52,011 nucleotides of DNA from a virus. Each line of letters begins with the position of its first letter. Within the stretch, counting starts at the first letter, position 1. The stretch spans positions 1 to 52,011 of IMG/VR virus record IMGVR_UViG_3300032086_004119; one strand, 5' to 3'. Position numbers and translations under genes: made by a program. Positions 1 to 6,087 of the stretch are shown here, piece after piece. The notes beneath the pieces are model-generated. The model searched no databases, was not told where the DNA came from, and saw nothing but the letters and a program-made list of their open reading frames with translations.

Positions 1-102
1 AATCCGCACTGTTTTTTCATCGCCTCCCGTTTTATCCAACCCTTGTGAGAAATCGAAAATTTGCGTGGTGGGTGTCTCGCTATCTGGCGCATCGCGGATT
101 TC

Positions 103-127
103 GGGGGTCGGGGGCCGGGGGGGTGGG
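103..127 (+). other. G-quadruplex-type tract
   Basis: Four G-runs of 5, 5, 7 and 3 are separated by loops of only 2, 2 and 1 nt, which fits the canonical quadruplex rule on the plus strand. The same tract is present in the right repeat at 51812-51836. It lies immediately before the tandem TATGACAC repeat in a non-coding region. That is consistent with a role at the genome end or junction, but its function is not shown. Confidence 0.7.
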
Positions 128-129
128 TT

Positions 130-151
130 TTATGACACGCTTATGACACGC
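130..151 (+). repeat. Tandem 11-bp repeat containing TATGACAC twice
   Basis: Two exact copies of TTATGACACGC stand back to back; the octamer TATGACAC is at 131-138 and 142-149. This is the same octamer that precedes minus-strand promoters elsewhere, but here it lies on the plus strand, and no -10-like hexamer is seen at the usual distance. The right terminal repeat carries the same pair. It may be a binding site for the same protein. Confidence 0.7.
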
Positions 152-307
152 CGATCCGGCTCGATCCCTGCCACTTGGCATGGATCTGCACAGGTTATGA
201 GCGAGGCATTCGGCCCGATCAAAATGTCCGAGTTTACTAAGGTTTAAGCACATTCGCTCGAGTTAACGTCGCATAATCTTCGCTATGTAAAGTTGCGACC
301 CCTGATT

Positions 308-1069
308 TTATTGGGTTTTATCATCCTGCGACACATTGTCACACGGTTTCGGGGTTTCAATCTCTGCGTCGAGATCATAATTGAGAATCCCTACGTCGCC
401 AGAGACCACCGAGAGACCGTCGCTTCCCCGGCCTTTGAGATCCAAAGCCTCCCGATGCTCCTGACCGGAATTCTGTCGACTCACCTTGGTCAAACGCTCG
501 AGGGTTTGAGCCAGCATGGCATGCTCTGACGGCTTTATCGGACGCTGAAAATGCCCCATTTTATGGTCATAATCGTTGATCATGCCGGTCTCGAGTTGCT
601 CCCTGACACAGGCCATCTGAAGCTCCACCATCGCCAGACTTTGCGCGATCTGGCGATCAGAATGTGCAGTCACCTCCTGCACCATGGCCCTGCGAGCAGC
701 CTCCAGAGCCTCCTCTGCGGTCGCCCTGTTGAACTCATGGGCAATCACCTGCCACCACTTCTCGCGCTTCCAGTCGATCAGGGTGCGCTCTGCTACGCCG
801 AACTTCTCCATGATCTGGGCATGGCTCCTGCCATAGACGAGGATCTCCTTCGCAATCGTCACCCTCTCAGCGTGGCTGAAACGGCTCCCTGCTGGCTTCC
901 TGACATCCATGACCTCGAGTACCCGGTCGACGGCGTTTTCCTCCTGTGGAGCCTGTGGGGGCTTCTGACGCTCAAGATAACTGATCTCCTCCTTCGTCAG
1001 GGTCTTGCCCTCATCGAGCTTGCGCTTGAGGTTCGTCTCGAACATGGCCACCAGATCCTGCTCTTTCAC
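308..1069 (-). CDS. HTH protein, candidate small terminase subunit
   Basis: A 253-residue protein. I start it at GTG 1069 because GGGAGGG lies just upstream and the start overlaps the stop of the resolvase-like gene (GTGA). Residues about 22-35 are polar and helical (LTKEEISYLERQ). Residues about 68-104 form a helix-turn-helix (KFGVAERTLIDWKREKWW), followed by a long Ala/Glu-rich helical stretch, and the C-terminus is acidic. An N-terminal HTH plus helical oligomerisation region is the usual plan of small terminases. It is the last gene before the genome end, so on a circular map it is about 5.3 kb upstream of terL rather than adjacent. No sequence signature proves the assignment; a transcription regulator is the alternative. 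Confidence 0.5.
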   Translation of the reverse strand: MKEQDLVAMFETNLKRKLDEGKTLTKEEISYLERQKPPQAPQEENAVDRVLEVMDVRKPAGSRFSHAERVTIAKEILVYGRSHAQIMEKFGVAERTLIDWKREKWWQVIAHEFNRATAEEALEAARRAMVQEVTAHSDRQIAQSLAMVELQMACVREQLETGMINDYDHKMGHFQRPIKPSEHAMLAQTLERLTKVSRQNSGQEHREALDLKGRGSDGLSVVSGDVGILNYDLDAEIETPKPCDNVSQDDKTQ

Positions 1070-1503
1070 GACGGCCCTCCCGGCGATTCGGTCATCGCTC
1101 CACCGTGATCGGCGTCGTCGATCTTGTCCCAGTAGAACTGCGAGTCGATTGCTGATCGATGGCCGTGTGAATGCTGCTTGAACCACCAGAGCTTTGAGAC
1201 CAGCCTGAGAACGTCTGAGAGGCGCACTACAAGCACCCACGGCTTGCCATTCTTACGGTGTAGGACGACAGGTACTTTGCCGTTACAATCGCTCTCAGCT
1301 TGTTTCAGGGCGTCCCAGAGCTTGAACGCTTCCACCCGTTTGACCTCGAAGTGTATTCCGGGGATATCGGTGACGACATCAGGGCTGTCCCCGCCTCCAC
1401 TGAACTGCTGTCCTCTCCGGGCTTCGCACCCCAGAACCCTCGCCAATTCCTTGGCCGCTTCGCGCTCTCCGCGCTTGCCCTTTTCACGACTTTTTCTGCT
1501 CAT
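1066..1503 (-). CDS. Hjc-like Holliday junction resolvase / PD-(D/E)XK endonuclease
   Basis: A 145-residue protein started at ATG 1503, with AGG in the last of three upstream 12-bp repeats as a plausible ribosome binding site; a longer frame to 1554 would run through those repeats. The basic N-terminus (SRKSREKGKRGEREAAKEL) and the motif SPDVV followed by HFEVKR (about D42, E53, K55) match the PD-(D/E)XK arrangement of archaeal-type Hjc and small phage resolvases. The Gln/Arg/Gly loop before PDV and the hydrophobic strand VPVVLHRKNGKPWVLVV are also typical. It would cleave branched replication or packaging intermediates before terminase action. It overlaps the next gene by 4 nt. Confidence 0.75.
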   Translation of the reverse strand: MSRKSREKGKRGEREAAKELARVLGCEARRGQQFSGGGDSPDVVTDIPGIHFEVKRVEAFKLWDALKQAESDCNGKVPVVLHRKNGKPWVLVVRLSDVLRLVSKLWWFKQHSHGHRSAIDSQFYWDKIDDADHGGAMTESPGGPS

Positions 1504-1506
1504 AAT

Positions 1507-1539
1507 TTGACCTGATTTTTGACCTGATTTTTGACCTGA
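1507..1539 (-). repeat. Three 12-bp tandem repeats before the resolvase gene
   Basis: The minus strand reads TCAGGTCAAAAA almost three times in tandem with a 12-nt period, ending in the ribosome binding site of the resolvase-like gene. Each unit contains AGGTC, so the repeat supplies several overlapping Shine-Dalgarno-like cores, or alternatively an operator. Confidence 0.7.
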
Positions 1540-1554
1540 AATCGACTGTGGCAA

Positions 1555-1771
1555 TGACCCCCCAGATTATTGTTTGTTTCTTTCAGTGGGTACAGTGCTG
1601 TAGCACACTGTTGACCCACTCGAAAACACAATAAACATGGGGCAATCGAGTGTGGCAACTGCCCCACTCAAAATCGAGTGTGGCAAGTGTCAATGCCCCA
1701 CTGCCACACTCACCCATTTTCGCCCTCAAAAACGCACTTTTCCATACAGCTTTATACCCATCAATTTTCAC
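1555..1771. other. Repeat-rich non-coding region, candidate origin or control region
   Basis: The stretch has no convincing gene. It holds a direct repeat of ATCGAGTGTGGCAA (1645-1658 and 1673-1686, 28-bp period), TGCCCCACT twice (1660-1668 and 1694-1702) and an inverted repeat AGTGTGGCA / TGCCACACT (1677-1685 / 1702-1710). It also holds a separate hairpin with arms AGTGGGT / ACCCACT (1585-1591 / 1614-1620) and an inner CAGTG/CACTG pair. Iteron-like direct repeats with hairpins in the only sizeable gap of this gene cluster suggest a replication origin or operator; neither is proven. Confidence 0.6.
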
Positions 1772-2080
1772 CTAAAATCTACCCCTCCTGAAACGCTCTG
1801 AAATGCGCCCTGAGAGCATGCAAATGCCAGCCATGAATTGGTAGCTGGCAGACCTGAACGGACGCTCCTGCGCCATCCTGAACGCTTTGACGATCATTTT
1901 CGCATGGTCACCTTCCCCGGCTAGAATACGCTCGGCTTTCAGGAGCCTGTTCTTGAGCAACCTGACCTTCCCCCGCTCCGCTGACAAATCGCGCTCGAGA
2001 TCCTCGATGACGTTTTGCTGGCTCAGTATACGCATGCTGGCCTCTGCGAGACGATGAGCCATCTGCTCGGGTGTTTCCAT
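1772..2080 (-). CDS. Small coiled-coil protein, unknown function
   Basis: A 102-residue protein from ATG 2080, with GGAGG 9 nt upstream and an ATGA overlap with the preceding gene's stop. Residues about 10-55 form a heptad-like, highly charged helix (NVIEDLERDLSAERGKVRLL), and the C-terminus is basic (RISERFRRGRF). The composition suggests a dimeric DNA- or protein-binding accessory factor. I do not recognise the family. The longer in-frame extension to 2257 overlaps two better supported genes and is not used. Confidence 0.6.
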   Translation of the reverse strand: METPEQMAHRLAEASMRILSQQNVIEDLERDLSAERGKVRLLKNRLLKAERILAGEGDHAKMIVKAFRMAQERPFRSASYQFMAGICMLSGRISERFRRGRF

Positions 2081-2208
2081 CAGGGTAACCTCCGAAGCCG
2101 TACAGCGCAAATGAGAGCCTCCTGATTGCAGGATTCGATCAGTAGTCCAGCCATCAATACCAGCAGGAATATCATGATGAAGTCGGATATCTCTGAATCC
2201 CGGATCAT
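2080..2208 (-). CDS. 42-residue single-pass membrane protein
   Basis: It starts at ATG 2208 overlapping the TGA of the HNH gene (ATGA), with GGAGG 9 nt upstream. Residues 10-25 (DFIMIFLLVLMAGLLIES) form one hydrophobic segment, followed by a short basic tail with two cysteines. Size and topology would also suit a holin-like or host-membrane-modifying peptide, but nothing specific identifies it. Translation appears coupled to both neighbours. Confidence 0.55.
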   Translation of the reverse strand: MIRDSEISDFIMIFLLVLMAGLLIESCNQEALICAVRLRRLP

Positions 2209-2513
2209 GATCGAGTCCTCCGGGTTGCCGCCAGACACGTCGCCCGGACACTGGCATTCCATGTGCGCCAATTGCCCATGTGGCCTACTGTGAGATGACA
2301 TCGCTTGGCACACAGTGTCATGAGGTTGCCGGGGTCTCCAGCCATCTCAGGGGCAACTGAGACGGGTACAACGTGATGGACGTGAACGGACTTTGACCGT
2401 CCACAGAAAGAACACTTCGGGTGATTGCGCCGGTGTTCGGCCATGGCGCGTCTCACCTTGGGCAGGGTTCGCACATTCCTGATGGCGAACTGCGGGTTCC
2501 TGACCTCAAACAC
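2205..2513 (-). CDS. HNH endonuclease
   Basis: A 102-residue frame opening with GTG 2513. The HNH signature is clear: zinc pair CSFC (34, 37), the HVHHVVP motif (H46-H47), N63 in GDPGNLMTL, and the second zinc half CAKRCH with H78. The nicking/cutting core thus fills the protein, as in stand-alone phage HNH enzymes that assist packaging or recombination. An internal ATG at residue 24 is an alternative start. It is far from terL on this map, although packaging HNH proteins are often adjacent to the terminase. The activity is inferred from the motif only. Confidence 0.8.
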   Translation of the reverse strand: MFEVRNPQFAIRNVRTLPKVRRAMAEHRRNHPKCSFCGRSKSVHVHHVVPVSVAPEMAGDPGNLMTLCAKRCHLTVGHMGNWRTWNASVRATCLAATRRTRS

Positions 2514-2560
2514 GTTCGCACCCCACAGCGATTAACCGAGAGGTGCGACGTGCTTTCGAG

Positions 2561-2599
2561 GGATCGTACCGCCAGCGTTTTTTGCCGACAGTACGATCC
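2561..2599 (-). other. Inverted repeat upstream of the HNH gene
   Basis: Arms GGATCGTAC and GTACGATCC (2561-2569 and 2591-2599) pair perfectly, and part of the intervening sequence can extend the stem. It occupies the 107-nt gap between the 36-residue gene and the HNH gene. No U-run follows on the minus strand, so it is more likely an operator or RNA-stability element than an intrinsic terminator. Confidence 0.55.
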
Positions 2600-2620
2600 G
2601 CTCGCTTTTTGGGGGATGGT

Positions 2621-2731
2621 TTATTTTTCCTCATCCAGATCATCCAGAGTCGCGGACTTGTCGACGTAGATCCAGAACAGCCAAGGGCCGACGACGACTG
2701 TGAGCAATACGATTTCAGTGAATGTCAACAT
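2621..2731 (-). CDS. 36-residue single-pass membrane peptide
   Basis: It starts at ATG 2731 behind AAAGGAG with 7-nt spacing. Residues 3-22 (TFTEIVLLTVVVGPWLFWIY) form one transmembrane helix, followed by a short acidic cytoplasmic-type tail (DKSATLDDLDEEK). The strong ribosome binding site and clean stop support a real gene; the function is unknown. Small early membrane peptides of this kind often modify the host envelope in phages, but nothing here shows that directly. Confidence 0.6.
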   Translation of the reverse strand: MLTFTEIVLLTVVVGPWLFWIYVDKSATLDDLDEEK

Positions 2732-2765
2732 ATCATTCTCCTTTCTGCCTGATGGCTTTTGTTTG

Positions 2766-3422
2766 TCAAGTGAATTGCAGGTCGCAGACATCGTCGTAAT
2801 CGGCCTCCGGCACATACACGCTGAAGCGCACATCGAACTGCCCAACCGCATCAACCTGAAAGATGTACTCGGTCACATCGATCTTCTCGAGCAACTCTGC
2901 AATGGCTTTCGGGTCGGCATTCTGATCATGATGAAAGCCTCGCTCAAACCCGTCATGCACAAGCTTGTATCCATGCTCGGTGAGGTCGATGGTCTGCGGT
3001 GCAGAGATCCAGTGACTACCAGCGCAGGTCTCGAGAACCTCATCGATGTGGTCGTCGATGCAGTGATGGCATATCAACTCGCAATCGTTGAGTACGAAGT
3101 AGCTCTGATGCCAGCCATAGCTGTCTGGCTGAGTTCGGAAAGGCTTACTGCACTCACTGCACTCTGACCACTCGTCATGCCAATGCAACTCGACATCGAT
3201 GCTCTCGAGCATGCGACCGATTCGAAACATCGGATCTCGAGGATCTTTGCTGTTGATGTAATTCCAGTCCCCGAATGCACGGGTGGCGATGTCATCATAC
3301 CCCGGCTCCGCAGTGCGGCCATCGAACCATGATAACGTATCGAACCGAGATTGCAGTTCGGGGTTGGATTCGGCAACGCGCTCCCACGCGGTGAGGATTC
3401 TGGTGAGTTTTTGATTCGTCAT
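2766..3422 (-). CDS. Unknown protein with zinc-binding cysteine pairs
   Basis: A 218-residue acidic protein. A central segment contains CSECSKPF, then a spacer and CELICHHC. These C-x2-C pairs about 35 residues apart resemble a treble-clef or zinc-ribbon site. The N-terminal third is rich in Trp/Asp, and the C-terminus (about 180-218) looks like a beta-rich domain. It is expressed downstream of the zinc-knuckle protein at 3440-4393, with a 17-nt gap holding its ribosome binding site. Family not recognised. Confidence 0.7.
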   Translation of the reverse strand: MTNQKLTRILTAWERVAESNPELQSRFDTLSWFDGRTAEPGYDDIATRAFGDWNYINSKDPRDPMFRIGRMLESIDVELHWHDEWSECSECSKPFRTQPDSYGWHQSYFVLNDCELICHHCIDDHIDEVLETCAGSHWISAPQTIDLTEHGYKLVHDGFERGFHHDQNADPKAIAELLEKIDVTEYIFQVDAVGQFDVRFSVYVPEADYDDVCDLQFT

Positions 3423-3439
3423 TCTACTTTCTCCTTCGT

Positions 3440-4393
3440 TTAGTTTTTGAAATTTGAGTCGACAACCGAGAGAGCCTCGGTTGCCGCTTTTTTAGTTGCG
3501 AAGCCATCAACAATCACAACGTCATTGCATACGATGTCCCACCGCTTGCTCTCAGGGTTCTTGACCACCTCGAGATCACCATCGATCACAGTAGGCAATG
3601 TGAAGCTACTGAACGACGGGCGACTGATGGAGGTTTGCTTCTCACCCTTCCACTCGTCGTGCGACTTGATGGTCGTCGACTTCAGGAACACGCGCTCGCC
3701 CTTGTCGAACGACTGGGGACTTGAGGTGAACCACTTGACCGAGTTGCCATTGGCATCGCGGAAGTTCAAAATCCAAGTCTCACCGAATCGACCTTCGAAC
3801 GATGACTCGAATACGAACTCGAGTACGACGTTCTGGATTTTGCCGCCGACCTCGCCGATCCACTCGCTGGTCTTTGCCAGTTCATCGCGCTTCGCTTTTT
3901 CAGCGCGACGACGGCGCACGTTCTCGACCTCGCGCTGGAGGACGGCGATTTGCTTCTCGCTAGGGATAGACGCGCCACGGCTACGAGCAGAAATGTCGAA
4001 TGCAATTCCGCGAAACTCGAGATGCGTGTCTGCCCATCCGGGAACGAGTTCCTCGATGTCTGCCTCCCACTTAGCTATGGCGGCTTCTACCCGGAGACGC
4101 TCACGCTCTGCACGAGCATTGGCCTGACGTGTGAGCTTGGCATCCTGCTCGACGGCGAAGGCTATGAAAGCCTCTGTGGGTTCGCCATCGAATTTCCATG
4201 ACCAAGACCGTGGGTCAACACGCGCACCCCGGCAACGGAAGCACACACCCAGCGGGTGCTGTCCACTGCCACCACAACGGATGCAGGGATCTACTGCCTT
4301 GGTTGCAGTCACACCGCTGCTCTCGAAGCGGTCAACAAACTTCGCCAATCGGTTAGGGTCTACGTCGAATACTAATTTTTTGAGTGCTGTCAT
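3440..4393 (-). CDS. DnaJ-type zinc-knuckle protein with OB-like C-terminal domain
   Basis: A 317-residue protein. Residues about 37-60 carry CIRCGGSG...CFRCRGAR, a CxxCxGxG pair as in DnaJ-type zinc fingers. A charged helical segment (about 95-190) follows, then a beta-rich domain containing ETWILNFRDANGNSV and ending in SRPSFSSF. That last domain resembles the C-terminus of the protein at 5158-5925 (TWKVLVQLADGRKV ... SRPSKAKL), so the two look like diverged paralogues. It starts at ATG 4393 behind leader A. Nucleic-acid binding is a reasonable inference; the precise role is unknown. Confidence 0.7.
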   Translation of the reverse strand: MTALKKLVFDVDPNRLAKFVDRFESSGVTATKAVDPCIRCGGSGQHPLGVCFRCRGARVDPRSWSWKFDGEPTEAFIAFAVEQDAKLTRQANARAERERLRVEAAIAKWEADIEELVPGWADTHLEFRGIAFDISARSRGASIPSEKQIAVLQREVENVRRRRAEKAKRDELAKTSEWIGEVGGKIQNVVLEFVFESSFEGRFGETWILNFRDANGNSVKWFTSSPQSFDKGERVFLKSTTIKSHDEWKGEKQTSISRPSFSSFTLPTVIDGDLEVVKNPESKRWDIVCNDVVIVDGFATKKAATEALSVVDSNFKN

Positions 4394-4490
4394 TTTATCT
4401 GTTCCTTAGTGTTACCAGCGAGGCTCATCCTCGCCATGGGTGGATCTTACACGATTCTGAATCGAAAGGCGAAGCCTATGTTGTGTCATA
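4394..4490 (-). promoter_or_regulatory. Promoter-leader unit A
   Basis: Reading the minus strand: TATGACAC (4483-4490), then after 33 nt a -10-like TAAGAT (4444-4449). A weak -35-like TTCGCC (4468-4473) stands 18 nt from it. The palindrome CGATTCAGAATCG overlaps the spacer. The 5' leader then forms a stem GCGAGG/CCTCGC (4418-4434) and ends with AAGGAACAG before the start codon. Units B and C share the order and spacing. Confidence 0.7.
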
Positions 4491-4516
4491 AAAAAAAAGG
4501 GGGGCTTTCGCCCCCC
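4489..4516 (-). terminator. Intrinsic terminator after the 4528-5028 gene
   Basis: The minus-strand hairpin GGGGGGC-GAAA-GCCCCCC (4499-4516) is followed by a run of nine T. The GAAA tetraloop and pure GC stem are almost identical to the hairpins at 5122-5150 and 7416-7437. The T-run leads directly into the TATGACAC octamer of the next unit. Confidence 0.85.
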
Positions 4517-4527
4517 CCTGATGTTCG

Positions 4528-5028
4528 TTACCGCAAAATATCCAAAGCGAAGTGATCGACCTCCCATGTGGCGTCCCACCGCTCTGAGACAGGTAGATCC
4601 TTGTCGTCAAAAGCCTTGCCGGTGGATACTAGCTCGACGCCACACACCTCGTCGTGACTGAAGATCTCGTTCAACTTCGAACGGGTGATGGAGTCAACGT
4701 AGGCGAGCAGATCGTCTATACGCTCCCCGTCACTGTCGAGGGGGACGATCTCCAACTCACGGGAGATGAAGTCCACTTCGGGAGTCCTGCGGAGTTCGTC
4801 GCGACCTGCTTTCAGGAGGTCGTTGACTTCGCTGATCTTGGTTTCCGACGTTGGGTGTTGAAGCTTCACGCCCTCGACGAATCCTTTCCAGTGCGCCTCC
4901 AGACGCTCCGGGCTGGTGATGCCGACATCGGCACTGATGGAGTGCGACTTGCCCGTCACCGACTCGTAAAACCAGTACCGCCCGTCGTTCTGTGCGATAC
5001 TAAAACTGCCTTCCTGCCTGATTATCAT
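4528..5028 (-). CDS. Unknown 166-residue acidic protein under leader B
   Basis: It starts at ATG 5028, chosen because the conserved AAGGAACAGATA leader places the ribosome binding site 7 nt upstream; the longer frame to 5070 would translate the leader stem. The protein is soluble and acidic. It opens with a short beta-rich segment (GSFSIAQNDGRYWFYE) followed by mainly helical sequence and ends in ATWEVDHFALDIL. It has its own promoter-leader and terminator and so forms a monocistronic unit. The gene at 7447-7902 also ends part of its sequence with a DASWEI-like segment, but I cannot claim homology. Function unknown. Confidence 0.7.
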   Translation of the reverse strand: MIIRQEGSFSIAQNDGRYWFYESVTGKSHSISADVGITSPERLEAHWKGFVEGVKLQHPTSETKISEVNDLLKAGRDELRRTPEVDFISRELEIVPLDSDGERIDDLLAYVDSITRSKLNEIFSHDEVCGVELVSTGKAFDDKDLPVSERWDATWEVDHFALDILR

Positions 5029-5123
5029 TATCTGTTCCTTGATGTTACCGGCGAGGTTCATCCCCGCCATGGGTGCAGTCTACACGATTCTGGTTCAAAA
5101 GGTGAAGCCTATCGTGTGTCATA
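5029..5123 (-). promoter_or_regulatory. Promoter-leader unit B
   Basis: Same architecture as unit A: TATGACAC at 5116-5123, 33 nt, -10-like TAGACT (5077-5082), and a weak TTCACC 18 nt upstream of it. The leader stem is GCGGGG/CCTCGC (5051-5067), closed by one G-U pair in RNA. AAGGAACAGATA stands before the start codon at 5028. Confidence 0.7.
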
Positions 5124-5150
5124 AAAAAGGGGGGGGCTTTCGCCCCCCCC
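5122..5150 (-). terminator. Intrinsic terminator after the 5158-5925 gene
   Basis: The minus-strand hairpin GGGGGGGC-GAAA-GCCCCCCC is followed by six T, directly abutting the TATGACAC of unit B. It has the same tetraloop and stem design as the terminator at 4489-4516. Confidence 0.85.
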
Positions 5151-5157
5151 TGATGTT

Positions 5158-5925
5158 TTAGCTGTGAATCAGCTTGGCCTTTGAGGGGCGAGAAAAGAAG
5201 CCGAAATGGCCATCGTCCTTTGACTTCTCAACTCGAGCTGTAAACGTAATCGTGTCGCCCTTCTCGCAAGGCACTGGCTGAGTGCCGTAGACCTTCCGGC
5301 CATCAGCCAATTGGACGAGAACTTTCCATGTTGATCCATAGCCATTCTCCCTGCACTTGCGAGATATCACAGTGCCGGTGATCTCGTAGCGGCCCTCGTC
5401 CAGTTCAGCCACTCCTGCCATTGCTTCTGCGTTCTGCTCTTCGCGCTGCTTCAAAGAGGCTGCGAAGCTGATCTGCTTTGGCGACAGCTCGCCCCATTTC
5501 GCCAACCGCTTGTGCATGTCCTTGCCGATGCGATTCTTGGTCTCGCTCATCCAACGAATCACTTCCTGATTCTCTGCACTCTGGGCATCGACGAATCGGC
5601 TCACCTTGGCTTTTGCCGCTACGCGCTTTTTCAGTCTGCCGGTGGCGTAGTTGATGTCGAGAGATTGCGCGAGTTGCAGATCAGTCGCGCAACGACTTCC
5701 GAGGTCGTACAGCTCTCCGGTAGGGCGATGCACGACAATGGTGTTATACTTCACCTTTTGATTGCAGCATGCACAGCGAAAAGTCGGTTCCTTCCTTCTG
5801 TTTTCCCACCACTGGTTGTACAGGTCGTCATTCCAGATTTCCACTTCTGGATCTTGGCCTCCCACCGTGACGGCAACGAGGTCGAATTGGTTTGCTGGAA
5901 TCTGCTTGAATTGTGCTGGTGTCAT
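5158..5925 (-). CDS. Zinc-binding protein with OB-like C-terminal domain, unknown role
   Basis: A 255-residue protein from ATG 5925, directly behind leader C. Residues about 51-80 contain CACCNQKV followed by GSRCATDLQ, a probable zinc-binding module; residues about 95-170 are basic and helical. The last 80 residues form a beta-rich domain (TWKVLVQLADGRKV, KGDTITFTARVEKS, SRPSKAKL) that parallels the C-terminus of the protein at 3440-4393. I infer two paralogues with different zinc-binding N-termini, perhaps single-strand nucleic-acid binders. Its ribosome binding site, start codon and first two further codons are complementary to a segment in the upstream terminator loop (6039-6060). Confidence 0.75.
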   Translation of the reverse strand: MTPAQFKQIPANQFDLVAVTVGGQDPEVEIWNDDLYNQWWENRRKEPTFRCACCNQKVKYNTIVVHRPTGELYDLGSRCATDLQLAQSLDINYATGRLKKRVAAKAKVSRFVDAQSAENQEVIRWMSETKNRIGKDMHKRLAKWGELSPKQISFAASLKQREEQNAEAMAGVAELDEGRYEITGTVISRKCRENGYGSTWKVLVQLADGRKVYGTQPVPCEKGDTITFTARVEKSKDDGHFGFFSRPSKAKLIHS

Positions 5926-6018
5926 TATCTGTTCCTTGGTTACCAGCGGGGTTCATCCCCGCCATGGGTGGATCTTAAACGATTCTGGCTCAAAAGGTGA
6001 AGCCTATCGTGTGTCATA
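5926..6018 (-). promoter_or_regulatory. Promoter-leader unit C
   Basis: TATGACAC at 6011-6018 is followed after 33 nt by -10-like TAAGAT (5972-5977), with TTCACC 18 nt upstream of it. The leader has a perfect stem GCGGGG/CCCCGC (5946-5962) around an ATGAA loop and then AAGGAACAGATAATG. Comparison with units A and B shows an A-U to G-U to G-C series at one stem pair. Confidence 0.75.
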
Positions 6019-6066
6019 AAAAAACCCGGTGATGCCGCAGGAACAGATAATCGCGACACCACCGGG
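6018..6066 (-). terminator. Terminator whose loop carries an anti-leader sequence
   Basis: Arms CCCGGTG/CACCGGG (6060-6066 and 6025-6031 in minus-strand order) are followed by seven T. The unusually large loop (28 nt) contains, on the transcribed strand, ATTATCTGTTCCT (complement of 6039-6051). This is the exact complement of the conserved leader segment AGGAACAGATAAT. With a 3-nt bulge (CGC) the complementarity extends through GACACC of the downstream gene. Confidence 0.75.
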
Positions 6067-6087
6067 CATATGTTTGTTGTTGCTCGA

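Larger units (their letters stand above)
1..302. repeat. Left copy of the 302-bp terminal direct repeat
   Basis: Bases 1-302 recur at 51710-52011 in the same orientation without indels and with five substitutions (positions 82, 102, 172, 203 and 211 of the left copy). No convincing gene lies inside; the space from 1 to 307 is intergenic downstream of the small-terminase candidate. It contains a G-quadruplex-type tract and a tandem TATGACAC repeat. It could be a genuine terminal repeat or the overlap of a circular/permuted molecule assembled from non-identical templates; the mismatches argue against a simple exact k-mer overlap. Confidence 0.9.

Noticed and set aside
65-247. 60-codon plus-strand frame in both terminal repeats
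   Set aside because: It spans the G-rich tract and the TATGACAC pair, has no ribosome binding site, and every convincing gene is on the other strand.
1507-1539. Three short tandem repeats as a CRISPR-like array
   Set aside because: The units are 12 bp with no spacers and no cas genes other than a Cas4-like recombination nuclease elsewhere.
1583-1771. 62-codon minus-strand frame across the repeat-rich region
   Set aside because: It is composed largely of the direct and inverted repeats, has no clear ribosome binding site and shows no protein-like pattern; the region is better described as non-coding.
5116-5123. ATGACA of the octamer as an ordinary -35 box with a -10 at 17 nt
   Set aside because: At 16-18 nt downstream none of the copies has a TATAAT-like hexamer, whereas a -10-like hexamer recurs at 32-33 nt.
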